64,000 nucleotides of DNA from the NCBI RefSeq assembly GCF_025685425.1, contig NZ_JAGTAS010000058.1:744001-808000 (forward strand), given 5' to 3'. Shown here piece by piece: positions 17,994 to 26,512 of this stretch. Numbering within the stretch: the stretch's first letter is position 1; every line of letters begins with the position of its first letter. The translations under genes were made by a program, and so were the position numbers. The notes under the pieces were generated by a model, which saw only the letters and a list, made by a program, of their open reading frames with translations, searched no databases and was not told the origin of the DNA. The stretch comes from Terriglobus albidus (GTDB lineage: Bacteria; Acidobacteriota; Terriglobia; Terriglobales; Acidobacteriaceae).

Positions 17994-18012
17994 TAGTTGC
18001 TTTAAGCAACTA
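17994..18012. promoter_or_regulatory. Perfect palindrome, likely MarR operator
   Basis: TAGTTGCTTTAAGCAACTA: two 8-base arms around a 3-base centre. MarR proteins bind palindromes of this length, and the site is 21-39 bases before the MarR-GNAT start codon in the intergenic region shared with the molybdenum hydroxylase genes. Operator function is inferred. Confidence 0.65.
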
Positions 18013-18211
18013 AGATGCCTTCCCGAACTGATCCCGTCAAAAGATATTCCGATCACACCCAAACGCCGATTTTGCCGGCGGCCGGTAGCCCGCTCGGGCG
18101 GAATGGAATACTCTTCTGTGGCAGGCTCCGCGACACCCTTGCTGCGCGGCAAACACTGTCCTTACTGCTCGCGACCGAAACGACGCCGGAGCTTAGCCTG
18201 GAGGTGGGTCG

Positions 18212-18739
18212 ATGCTGACGATCACTGTCAATGGAAAGAAGCGCGAGGTGCACTCCGCGGAAGATACACCGCTTCTCTACGTTCTTCGCGACGAGTTGGA
18301 TGTCACCAGTCCTCAGTTCGGCTGTGGTCTGGCACAGTGCGGAGCCTGTTCCGTACTGCTCGACGGCAAAGAAGTTCGCTCCTGTATTACGCCTGCCGTA
18401 GTTGCTGCCGGAAAGGAAGTCACAACTCTTGAAGGTCTGCCTGACCGCTGGGCAAAGCAACAACACCTCTCCCCCGCACAAGCTGCAAAGACACTGCACC
18501 CGGTGCAAGAGGCCTGGATCGAACAGCAGGTTCACCTCTGCGGCTTCTGCCAGAACGGCATGATGATCAAAGCCACCGAACTGCTGGAAAGCAAACAGAA
18601 TCCCTCCGTCGAGGAGATCAAAGACACCTTCACCAATTCAGGGCCGTCGCCACACCTATGCCGCTGCGGCAGCTATGTTGCCATCATTGAAGCCGTCCGC
18701 TTTGCTTCGACTCTCATGGCGAAAGGAGGCGCGCAATGA
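18212..18739 (+). CDS. Molybdenum hydroxylase 2Fe-2S subunit (IorA-like)
   Basis: 175 residues with a GGAGGTGG ribosome-binding site. The plant-type ferredoxin cluster motif (FGCGLAQCGACSVLLDG) is at about 38-54 and the second [2Fe-2S] domain has CGFCQNGMM and HLCRCGSY at about 110-150. It passes electrons from the molybdenum cofactor site of its partner subunit. Its stop codon overlaps the start of the large subunit gene (ATGA), so the two are translated together. Resembles isoquinoline 1-oxidoreductase and aldehyde oxidase small subunits. Confidence 0.9.
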   Translation: MLTITVNGKKREVHSAEDTPLLYVLRDELDVTSPQFGCGLAQCGACSVLLDGKEVRSCITPAVVAAGKEVTTLEGLPDRWAKQQHLSPAQAAKTLHPVQEAWIEQQVHLCGFCQNGMMIKATELLESKQNPSVEEIKDTFTNSGPSPHLCRCGSYVAIIEAVRFASTLMAKGGAQ

Positions 18740-21084
18740 TCGGATTTACAGAACAGACCACCGATGTCTATGGAGCACAGCTCAGCCGCCGTGGATTTAT
18801 GAAAGCCGGCGGAGCGCTGATGGTCGGCTTCGGCCTGCTACGTTCCGGCGCCGCCGAAGCAGCCGCAGCCAACACCAGCCTTCGTGCCTTTGACGCTTCC
18901 CTTCCAGGCTCGTGGATCGAGATCCGTCCTGACAATACCGTCCTCTTCCGTACCGGCAAAAGCGACTTCGGCCAGGGCACCATCTACACCGCATACCGTC
19001 AGATCGTGGCCGAAGAACTGGACCTTCCCTTTGAGGCCATCACCACCGTTGTCTCCGGCGATACCGATGTCACTGCTGACGGAGGCGGGACCTTCGATCT
19101 TCTCGGTCACGGCTCGCCTAATATCCGCAAAGCCGCGGCTTACACCCGCCAGGCGATCCTGCAGCTCGCCTCGGAGCATCTTGCAGTCCCAGCTGATCAG
19201 CTCTCGACGCATGACGGCATGGTCTCCGGAGGCGGAAAACAGGTCCGCTACGGCGATCTGGTAAAGGGTAAGGATCTGAAGCTCACCATCCCTGTCAGCG
19301 GCGACCTCACCAGCATCATTGGACTCGCGGTCGGCGGAAACCCACCGATGAAACCGGTCAGCAGCTATAAAGTCATCGGCAAGTCATACAAAAACAGCAT
19401 CATCGCCGAGAAGGTGAAACACCAGGAGCCGTGGGTCACGAACGTCAAGCTTCCGGGCATGCTGCATGCACGCACCATTCATCCACCCACGCTGGGATCA
19501 CGCCTGGTCTCCGCCGGGAAAGTCGACAAACAGAAATATCCCAATGCACAGGTCATCGTGAAAGGCGATCTGGTGGCGGTTGTTGCGCCGACCGAGTGGG
19601 AGGCGATCCAGGCATCGGGACAGGTCGCGGGCGCCACAAAGTGGACCGAGTGGAAGGGGCTTCCCGGCAAGGAGAAGCTATACCAGTATCTGCGCAACGA
19701 AGCAGACTGGAATGCCACCCCAGTTCAGAAGAGCCGCAAGAGCGCAGGCGATGTTGCCTCCGGCATGAAGTCCGCGGCTAAGGTACTGAAGGCCACCTAC
19801 GAACTGCCCTACATGAAGCATGCGCCAATCGGTCCCACGGTCGCTGTCGCAGACTATCGTCCTGACGGCGTCGTTACCGTGCATACGCATACTCAGAATG
19901 CGCAGGCACTGCGCGGTGAGCTTGCTATGATGCTGGGCGTCAACACCGGCAAGGTCATCGTCAAGACCTACGCCGGCGCCGGACATTATGGCCGCTCGAA
20001 CGGAGGCAACGCCGGAGCCGAGGATGAAGCCGTCCTTCTCTCCAAAGAGTTGGGTAAGCCCGTACGTGTTCAGTGGATGCGCAACGACGATATCCAGTGG
20101 TCCACGCAATCTCCGGCTGCCTTTACCGATATCAGGATCGGCCTTGACGGCAATGGCCGCATCGTCGCGTACGAAGCCGACCACCACCAGCCCGCCGGGC
20201 AGGACGATCGCCCGATCGGAGCCGTACTTGCAGGCCTACCCACCATGCCGGCCCCCTCGGAAAAGGGCGGCATGCTCACCAGCATCGCCAACGGCAGCGC
20301 GGATCCCTGGCAGTACGACGCCGTACCGAATCTCGAAGAGCGTTACCACGGCACCTTCCAGATCGGCCAGAAAGCGTCTCCGCTCGCCATCGGCCTGCGT
20401 GACCACAGCATGCGCACCCCGACGCAGTACCAGCAGAACTTTCCGCGGGAGCTCGCTATCAGCGACGCGGCGGCATTAGCCGGCGCCGATCCCCTTCAAT
20501 TCCGTATCGACCATGCGAAAGAAGAGCGCCTGATTCACGTGCTGCAGCGGCTGCGCGAAGAGTCCGCATGGCAGACACGTCCGTCTCCGCAACCGGCCGC
20601 CGCTTCCACCGGCTCTACTCCTGTACGCGGACAAGGCGTCTCCGTCATGTTCCGCGGTGGAGTCTACTGGGCCTGCGCCTGCCAGATCGCCGTCATTCCG
20701 GCAACGGGAGACGTCAAGGTCGAGAAGTACACCATCGTCGTGGATCCCGGCATCGTGGTAAACCCAGAGCAGCTCAAGCGGCAGATCGAAGGCGGAGCCG
20801 TGATGGGCATCAGCCAGGCACTCTACGAAGAGGTCGCATTCAATGAAAGCGCCGTCACCGCAGCCGACTGGATCTCATATCCCATCCTGAAGATGAATGA
20901 GATTTCGGAGATCAAGGTTGTGCTTCTCAATAATCCATCTGTGGGCAGCTATGGACAGGGCTCGGAAGCGGCCAACGCGCTCGCATCTCCAGCAATTGCA
21001 GCGGCTGTCTTCGACGCAACCGGGAAATCGATCCGCCGCCTTCCGCTACGCTCTGTTTACGTCAAAGAGCTGTTGAAGGCGTAG
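18736..21084 (+). CDS. Molybdopterin-binding subunit of aldehyde/isoquinoline oxidoreductase (IorB-like)
   Basis: 782 residues. The N-terminus has a Tat signal (SRRGFMKAGGALMVGFGLL), so the enzyme is folded with its cofactor and exported with the small subunit, which lacks a signal of its own. Family motifs include GKSDFGQGTIYTAYRQIVAEEL, the central AGAGHYGRSNGGNAGAEDEAV and the C-terminal GSYGQGSEAANALASPAIAAAVF with the expected catalytic Glu position near EAANA. It hydroxylates aldehydes or N-heterocycles in the periplasm. No XdhC-type maturation factor is adjacent. The true substrate is unknown. Confidence 0.88.
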   Translation: MIGFTEQTTDVYGAQLSRRGFMKAGGALMVGFGLLRSGAAEAAAANTSLRAFDASLPGSWIEIRPDNTVLFRTGKSDFGQGTIYTAYRQIVAEELDLPFEAITTVVSGDTDVTADGGGTFDLLGHGSPNIRKAAAYTRQAILQLASEHLAVPADQLSTHDGMVSGGGKQVRYGDLVKGKDLKLTIPVSGDLTSIIGLAVGGNPPMKPVSSYKVIGKSYKNSIIAEKVKHQEPWVTNVKLPGMLHARTIHPPTLGSRLVSAGKVDKQKYPNAQVIVKGDLVAVVAPTEWEAIQASGQVAGATKWTEWKGLPGKEKLYQYLRNEADWNATPVQKSRKSAGDVASGMKSAAKVLKATYELPYMKHAPIGPTVAVADYRPDGVVTVHTHTQNAQALRGELAMMLGVNTGKVIVKTYAGAGHYGRSNGGNAGAEDEAVLLSKELGKPVRVQWMRNDDIQWSTQSPAAFTDIRIGLDGNGRIVAYEADHHQPAGQDDRPIGAVLAGLPTMPAPSEKGGMLTSIANGSADPWQYDAVPNLEERYHGTFQIGQKASPLAIGLRDHSMRTPTQYQQNFPRELAISDAAALAGADPLQFRIDHAKEERLIHVLQRLREESAWQTRPSPQPAAASTGSTPVRGQGVSVMFRGGVYWACACQIAVIPATGDVKVEKYTIVVDPGIVVNPEQLKRQIEGGAVMGISQALYEEVAFNESAVTAADWISYPILKMNEISEIKVVLLNNPSVGSYGQGSEAANALASPAIAAAVFDATGKSIRRLPLRSVYVKELLKA

Positions 21085-21098
21085 TTAGGAAACGCGTA

Positions 21099-21350
21099 AG
21101 GGTGGAAGCCGTGGTTTTTAAGCCACGGCTTCCACCCTAAATGAATGGGATTTTAAGCCCGGCATTTTGGGTGCGTGGCAATCAGCGGGCGGAAACCCGC
21201 CGCTTCTACCCCCTGCTTGCACCGGGAACTCTGAATCCCATCCCACCCATCGCGATGCGATGGATGGGGCACCAATTCTGAGGTAAGGAGAATTTGGGTG
21301 CCCCATTCATGCGAAGCATGAGTGGGATATTCGAGCGGAGCTCGAACCAG
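21099..21350. repeat. Cluster of palindromic intergenic repeats
   Basis: A 16-base perfect hairpin (21099-21114 with 21123-21138; core GGTGGAAGCCGTGG) directly follows the iorB-like gene. Further modules are GCGGGCGGAAACCCGCC (about 21186), GGGTGCCCCATTCAT (about 21295), ATGAGTGGGATATT (21318-21331) and TTCGAGCGGAGCTCGAA (about 21330). The last two recur, inverted, at 49058-49124. The first hairpin may serve as a transcript end. The rest of the 21085-21454 gap has no gene that I can support. Confidence 0.65.
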
Positions 21351-21454
21351 GCAGCATTGGCTGAGCGAAGAACGTGCGGTAGCCTAGCCTGAAAGACAGA
21401 GAAAGCCTATTTAATTTTTTTTAAGCTTCAATCAGCCGACTGAAGAGGCGGCTC

Positions 21455-22843
21455 TCACCCAATCACCACGGGCGGCCTCGTCAACGCCACCCCCGTCAGC
21501 ACAATCCACAAGGGAACGAACTCGACCGTATAACGCGGCTCGGAGTTATCGACGGTTAACAACAAGGCACACCGCAGAACGCCATACGCCAGCATGGCCA
21601 AGAGGATTGGGCGTAGCTCGGGCCGCGTCTTCAGCCTCCATGCCCCAACGGCCGCAAACACGATCAAAACCAGATTCAACGTGCCTAAAAATAGAGCCCG
21701 TCCAAATTGCAGTGGGGACGACTCACTCCATCGCCACCACCGTAGCGGGCCGGGGAGCCAATCCACGCGCGGACGCAGCAGCATATTCCCTAGGCGCGCG
21801 ATGGGCAACAGCAGGTAGTAACGCACCGGGTGCGCTCGTACACGCTCCTCCGCCAGAGCGGCGAACCGGGCATCCACCTCGGGCGAATTCCGCTTGGTCT
21901 GGTTGTAGAGAGCGAAGACCGCCGCCGTCTCGCGATACTGTTTCGGCGAATCGAAGGCGCGAGTCGGCAACGTCGCAAAGTCCAGGGCATCGCCGTCGTA
22001 GTCCCAATAGATATCTTCCGTCGACGCGTAATCGATCGCCCACGTCCGATACCATCGCTGGAAACCATATGGGTTAGGCTCTCCCGGATCGTTCGCGTAA
22101 CGCGGCGCCAGCGGTTGCAGCACATGGAAGACACGGTAGTTCCGGATCGTCCATGGAACCAAGGGAAGCACCACCAGCAAGGCACATGCAGCTGTCGGAA
22201 CAATGGTCCCTTTCACCTGGGGCAGCCGGAATCCGCGGCCCACCAGCATCGCCGGTAAGACCGCTGCCGCCAACAGCCCTTGATCGGGCCTTAACAGAAT
22301 GGCGTAAGCCAGCGCCGCACCCAGCACGACGACCCAGCGCCACTGTGGAGTATCGAGCCAACGCTGCAACACCCAGAAGGCCAGAACTGTACAGAAGAGT
22401 GTTAACGTCTCCGTTAATCCGGCAGCCGTAAACTCTGCCATGAAGGGACACAGCGCAGCCAGCCATAATGCCGTTATCGCCGCCCTCTCGCCGGCAAAAC
22501 GCCGCGCGAGCAGAGCCAGTAAACCGCAGGTCATCAGATCAAACGCCACCTGCACCCACAGCGCCGCACGCAGGTTATCCATGCCGAAGAGCCAGAAGCA
22601 GATCCCTAGGAAGATGGGATATCCAGGCAGCCGGATCAGAGTTGGCCGAACCCCAAATTCCTGGGTAAACCCATAAACGCCGCGCGTCATCCAGTTACGG
22701 ATCACCTCCGCATAGAGCTGGGGATCACCCTGCAACTGTGGGTAATGTCGGATACAGTACGCCCGCAACAGAGCGCCGGCAAAAAGGGCGACGATGGACC
22801 AAAACAGAACTCGGCCCCTTGGGTTTGTCATCAAACGCATCAT
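21455..22843 (-). CDS. Glycosyltransferase family 39/ArnT-like membrane protein
   Basis: About 462 residues from the Met at 22843; the frame is open back to 22882 and neither start has a good ribosome-binding site. The N-terminal loop has the acidic GDPQLYAEVIRNW motif after the first helix and LPGYPIFLGICFWL, both typical of GT-C enzymes that use polyprenyl-phosphate sugars. About ten transmembrane helices are visible, ending with RYTVEFVPLWIVLTGVAL. It would add sugars to a lipid or protein on the periplasmic face. Divergent from the trifunctional GT2 gene with very little space between. Confidence 0.75.
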   Translation of the reverse strand: MMRLMTNPRGRVLFWSIVALFAGALLRAYCIRHYPQLQGDPQLYAEVIRNWMTRGVYGFTQEFGVRPTLIRLPGYPIFLGICFWLFGMDNLRAALWVQVAFDLMTCGLLALLARRFAGERAAITALWLAALCPFMAEFTAAGLTETLTLFCTVLAFWVLQRWLDTPQWRWVVVLGAALAYAILLRPDQGLLAAAVLPAMLVGRGFRLPQVKGTIVPTAACALLVVLPLVPWTIRNYRVFHVLQPLAPRYANDPGEPNPYGFQRWYRTWAIDYASTEDIYWDYDGDALDFATLPTRAFDSPKQYRETAAVFALYNQTKRNSPEVDARFAALAEERVRAHPVRYYLLLPIARLGNMLLRPRVDWLPGPLRWWRWSESSPLQFGRALFLGTLNLVLIVFAAVGAWRLKTRPELRPILLAMLAYGVLRCALLLTVDNSEPRYTVEFVPLWIVLTGVALTRPPVVIG

Positions 22844-22896
22844 ACTGTGCCAGGTTCGCAATTCAGTTCTAAGATGAGGCATAGAACGTACTTACG

Positions 22897-25800
22897 ATGA
22901 CGAAACCTGTCTTTTACGATCCGCAACGACGGCGCTGGAAACGGCTGCGTCGCATTCTCGACGTCTGCGCGGTCGTCGGCAGCATTCTCATCGTGTTTTT
23001 CATCATCGGCCTGGTGCGCATCCGTCCGCTGCCGCAACTGCTCATCGAGTCTCCCAAGCGGAACTATAAGTCGCTGTCTAACCCTCCGGTCCCTGAGCTG
23101 ACGCCCAGAGAGCGTGCACAGCTCAATGCCCATCGCCGCACCACGCGCAAACCTTCAGATATCGCCTTCAACTCTGGCGAAGGTCTCCGCGCGGCCTACT
23201 ATGTCGACGACGATCCGGCCAGCTATTCCTCACTGAAGCAGCACATCCACCAGATCGATCTGCTCTTTCCCGAGTGGCTGCATGCCATCACACCCGACGG
23301 CGCACTCACCGCCTATACCATCGATAACCGTCCGTTCTCTGTCGTAGATAAGGCCGGAGCGGTACATGCTGTTGATCACGAAAACAAGATCGTCCGCACC
23401 ATCACCCAGGCGCGGGAAGACACTGAAATCTTTCCGCTGCTGAATAACTACGACACCAAACGCGGCGGCTTCATTCCCGAGATTGGCCAGCTCCTCAATA
23501 GCCCTGAAGCCACGGCCAATCTCGTGCAGCAGATTCACACCTTTCTTGCGGCCAATCCGCGTTACCGTGGTATCTCGCTCGACTTCGAAGAGATTCCCAG
23601 TGACGCCCAACCCGGGTTCCGGGCTCTGGTAGCGGCCCTTTACGCAGACTTCCATCCACACAGCCTGCGGCTCTATATCAATGTGCCGGTCGGTGACGAC
23701 GACTTCGACATGGCCTATCTGGCCGCGCACTCAGACGGTCTGCTGCTGATGAATTATGACGAGCACCAGACCGAGAGCAAGCCCGGTCCCATCGCTTCGC
23801 AGGAATGGTTCGTGCAAAATCTGCAGGACATCCTGAAGAAGGTTCCCAAGGAAAAGCTCATCTGCGCCCTCGGTTCCTATGGTTATGACTGGTCCACGAC
23901 CATGCCCGAACCGGTGGACAAGAAGCACCCGCATCGCAAGCCACCGCCCCAGAAGGTCGTGAACACGATCAATCTTGCAACGCAGGAAGCCTGGCAGGAA
24001 GCGGTCGACTCCGAGGCAGAGGTCGTTCTTGATCCAGACACGCTGAACCCGCACTTCGCCTACGACGATGTCGATGCGAAGATCCGACACGAGGTCTGGT
24101 TCCTCGATGCTGTCACAGTAGTCAATGAGATGCGGGCCGCCCGCGAGCTCGGTCTGCAGACTTATGCTCTCTGGCGCCTGGGAACGGAAGATCCATCGAT
24201 GTGGAAGATCTGGGACCAGCCCAATCGTTCTAATCCGGTTAAGGAGCTGGCGGACGTACCTCCCGGCAACGGTGTCGATACCGAAGGAGACGGCGATGTC
24301 CTCAAGGTCACCCGCACCATGCAGAACGGCCTGCGCACGGTGAAGATGGACGACGACAACAAGTTCATCGCCCAAGAGACCTTCCAGAGGTATCCACTTT
24401 CCTACACTGTTCAGCAGTACGGCTACCACCCGAAGCGGGTCGCTATTACCTTTGACGATGGACCCGACCCTGACTGGACGCCGAAGATCCTCGACATCCT
24501 CAAGCGGTACAAGGTACCTGCCACCTTTTTCCTGATCGGAGAAGAGGCACAGGAAAATGTCGGCCTGGTCAAACGGATCTACCGTGAAGGCCACGAGATC
24601 GGCAATCACACCTTCACACATCCTGATATCAGCGAAATCTCGAAGAGCCAGCTTGACCTGGAGCTCACGCTCACGACTCGTCTCTTCGCCAGTAAAGTCG
24701 GCGTGCAGCCCCTCTACTTCCGTCCGCCCTATTCCATCGATCAGGAGCCGGATACCAACGATCAGGCAGCTCCTGTGGAAGATGTGCAGAAGCTCGGTTA
24801 TGTGATCGTCGGCAACAAGATCGACACTAACGACTGGGATGAGCATCCGCGCAAGACCCCGGCGGAGATCACACAGAGCGTCTGGGACCAGATCGAAATG
24901 ATGGAGCAGAAGCCGTGGATGCGTGGCTCCATCATCCTGATGCATGACGGCGGCGGGAACCGCCAGCCGACCATCGACGCTCTTCCCGTTCTCATCACGG
25001 CGCTTCGCCAGCGCGGTTATGAGATCGTCCCGGTCTCTCAATTGCTGGGCAAGAGCCGCAGCCAAGTGATGCCACCCATCACAGGGTTCCGCCAGCGCTG
25101 GCAGGCATTCGTCGATTCGGTGATGTTCTCACTCTTCGGCTTCTTCAATCACTTTGTCGTCGCGGTCTTCTTTGTCGGCGACATCCTGATGACCGCACGG
25201 CTCATCATCATCGGTCTTTTCGCCCTGATTGACCGCTTGCGCAAACGCAAGTTGATGGCCGGCGAGGAATACACCCCGCGCGTCGCGGTTCTGATTCCCG
25301 CCTACAACGAAGAGAAGGTCATCGCCCGCACCATCCGTTCGGTGATGATGTCGAACTACAAGAACCTTTGTATCGTGGTCATCGATGACGGTTCAAAGGA
25401 CCGCACCTCCGCCGTTGTCCGCGAGACCTATCCGAAAGAGATCGAAAGCGGCCGTCTCACGCTGCTAACCAAACCGAATGCCGGCAAGGCCGAGGCTCTC
25501 AACTACGCGCTGCAACAGATCGACGAAGAGATCTATATCGGTATCGACGCCGACGGCGTCATCGCCCACGATGCCATCTCACGCCTGGTGCCACACTTTG
25601 CCAATCCGAAGATCGGCGCCGTGGCCGGCAATGCCAAGGTCGGCAATCGCGTGAACCTGTGGACACGCTGGCAGGCGCTTGAGTACATCACCAGCCAGAA
25701 CTTCGAGCGCCGCGCGCTGGACCTCTTCGATGTCGTCATGGTGGTTCCCGGAGCCATCGGTGCATGGCGCACCCGTGCCGTGCAGGATCTCGGTGGCTAC

Positions 25801-26427
25801 CACGCCAACACCGTCGCCGAAGATGCCGACCTCACCATGAACCTGCTCGAGCAGGGCTACTCGGTGATCTATGAAGATCGGGCGCTTGCCTTTACTGAGG
25901 CTCCTGAGAATATGCGCGGCTTGATGCGCCAGCGATTCCGCTGGTCCTTTGGCATCCTGCAGGCCGTCTTCAAGCACATCGGAGCCGTCAGACATCACCG
26001 TGCTATGGGTCTTTTCGCCCTGCCCAACATCATCATCTTCCAGATCATCCTGCCCCTGCTCTCGCCACTGATCGATCTGATGTTCATCGCCAGCATCGTG
26101 CATTATCTGCTGGACAAGCACTTCCATCCGGAAGCAGCCTCCAATGCCAGCTTCCTTAAGCTGCTGGCATTCTTCGTCACCTTCATGGTGGTGGACTTCG
26201 CCGCGTCAGCGCTTGCTTTCGCGCTTGAACGTAAGCATCCCGCCAGCAAGGGCGACGGCTGGCTGCTGGCGCACATCTGGATCCAACGCTTCAGCTACCG
26301 CCAGGTCTTCTCGATTGTGTTGCTCAAGACCATCAAGCGCGCCATCGACGGCAAACCCTTTAACTGGGACAAGCTGGAACGCACCGCTCAGATGTCGGTC
26401 GAAACGGAACAGCTGACCAAAACATAA
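22897..26427 (+). CDS. Trifunctional GH18-like / NodB deacetylase / GT2 glycosyltransferase
   Basis: 1176 residues. One N-terminal transmembrane helix (about 25-45), then a GH18-like barrel (about 90-440; GISLDFEEIP with the catalytic DxE and LLLMNYDEH). A NodB polysaccharide deacetylase domain follows (about 510-715; TFDDGPD, GNHTFTHPD with the metal His pair, LMHDGG). After further membrane helices comes a GT2 synthase domain (about 795-1030; PAYNEEKV, IDDGSKDRT, DADGV, EDADLTMNL and the QRFRWSFG of processive enzymes) and more C-terminal helices. The single chain could make, deacetylate and trim a beta-linked aminosugar polymer. Domain assignments are strong; the product is unknown. Confidence 0.88.
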   Translation: MTKPVFYDPQRRRWKRLRRILDVCAVVGSILIVFFIIGLVRIRPLPQLLIESPKRNYKSLSNPPVPELTPRERAQLNAHRRTTRKPSDIAFNSGEGLRAAYYVDDDPASYSSLKQHIHQIDLLFPEWLHAITPDGALTAYTIDNRPFSVVDKAGAVHAVDHENKIVRTITQAREDTEIFPLLNNYDTKRGGFIPEIGQLLNSPEATANLVQQIHTFLAANPRYRGISLDFEEIPSDAQPGFRALVAALYADFHPHSLRLYINVPVGDDDFDMAYLAAHSDGLLLMNYDEHQTESKPGPIASQEWFVQNLQDILKKVPKEKLICALGSYGYDWSTTMPEPVDKKHPHRKPPPQKVVNTINLATQEAWQEAVDSEAEVVLDPDTLNPHFAYDDVDAKIRHEVWFLDAVTVVNEMRAARELGLQTYALWRLGTEDPSMWKIWDQPNRSNPVKELADVPPGNGVDTEGDGDVLKVTRTMQNGLRTVKMDDDNKFIAQETFQRYPLSYTVQQYGYHPKRVAITFDDGPDPDWTPKILDILKRYKVPATFFLIGEEAQENVGLVKRIYREGHEIGNHTFTHPDISEISKSQLDLELTLTTRLFASKVGVQPLYFRPPYSIDQEPDTNDQAAPVEDVQKLGYVIVGNKIDTNDWDEHPRKTPAEITQSVWDQIEMMEQKPWMRGSIILMHDGGGNRQPTIDALPVLITALRQRGYEIVPVSQLLGKSRSQVMPPITGFRQRWQAFVDSVMFSLFGFFNHFVVAVFFVGDILMTARLIIIGLFALIDRLRKRKLMAGEEYTPRVAVLIPAYNEEKVIARTIRSVMMSNYKNLCIVVIDDGSKDRTSAVVRETYPKEIESGRLTLLTKPNAGKAEALNYALQQIDEEIYIGIDADGVIAHDAISRLVPHFANPKIGAVAGNAKVGNRVNLWTRWQALEYITSQNFERRALDLFDVVMVVPGAIGAWRTRAVQDLGGYHANTVAEDADLTMNLLEQGYSVIYEDRALAFTEAPENMRGLMRQRFRWSFGILQAVFKHIGAVRHHRAMGLFALPNIIIFQIILPLLSPLIDLMFIASIVHYLLDKHFHPEAASNASFLKLLAFFVTFMVVDFAASALAFALERKHPASKGDGWLLAHIWIQRFSYRQVFSIVLLKTIKRAIDGKPFNWDKLERTAQMSVETEQLTKT

Positions 26428-26434
26428 CCGAAGG

Positions 26435-26465
26435 AACGATTCAACCATTCAACGATTCAACCATC
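26435..26465 (+). repeat. Short tandem duplication
   Basis: AACGATTCAACCATTC (26435-26450) is followed immediately by AACGATTCAACCAT (26451-26464). It lies in the 85-base gap between the GT2 protein and the P5C dehydrogenase gene. Confidence 0.6.
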
Positions 26466-26512
26466 GGGGCCATCTGGCCCTGCCCAACTTCAAGCGATAA
26501 ACTTAATCTGTT

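Noticed and set aside
18104-18432. Plus-strand ORF with a C-P-Y-C zinc-ribbon-like motif before and into iorA-like gene
   Set aside because: It runs deep into the ferredoxin-subunit gene in another frame, has no ribosome-binding site and no conserved remainder; probably chance.
23731-25065. Long minus-strand ORF of 444 codons inside the trifunctional gene
   Set aside because: It is the mirror of a GC-rich coding frame; the plus-strand protein has complete domain motifs.
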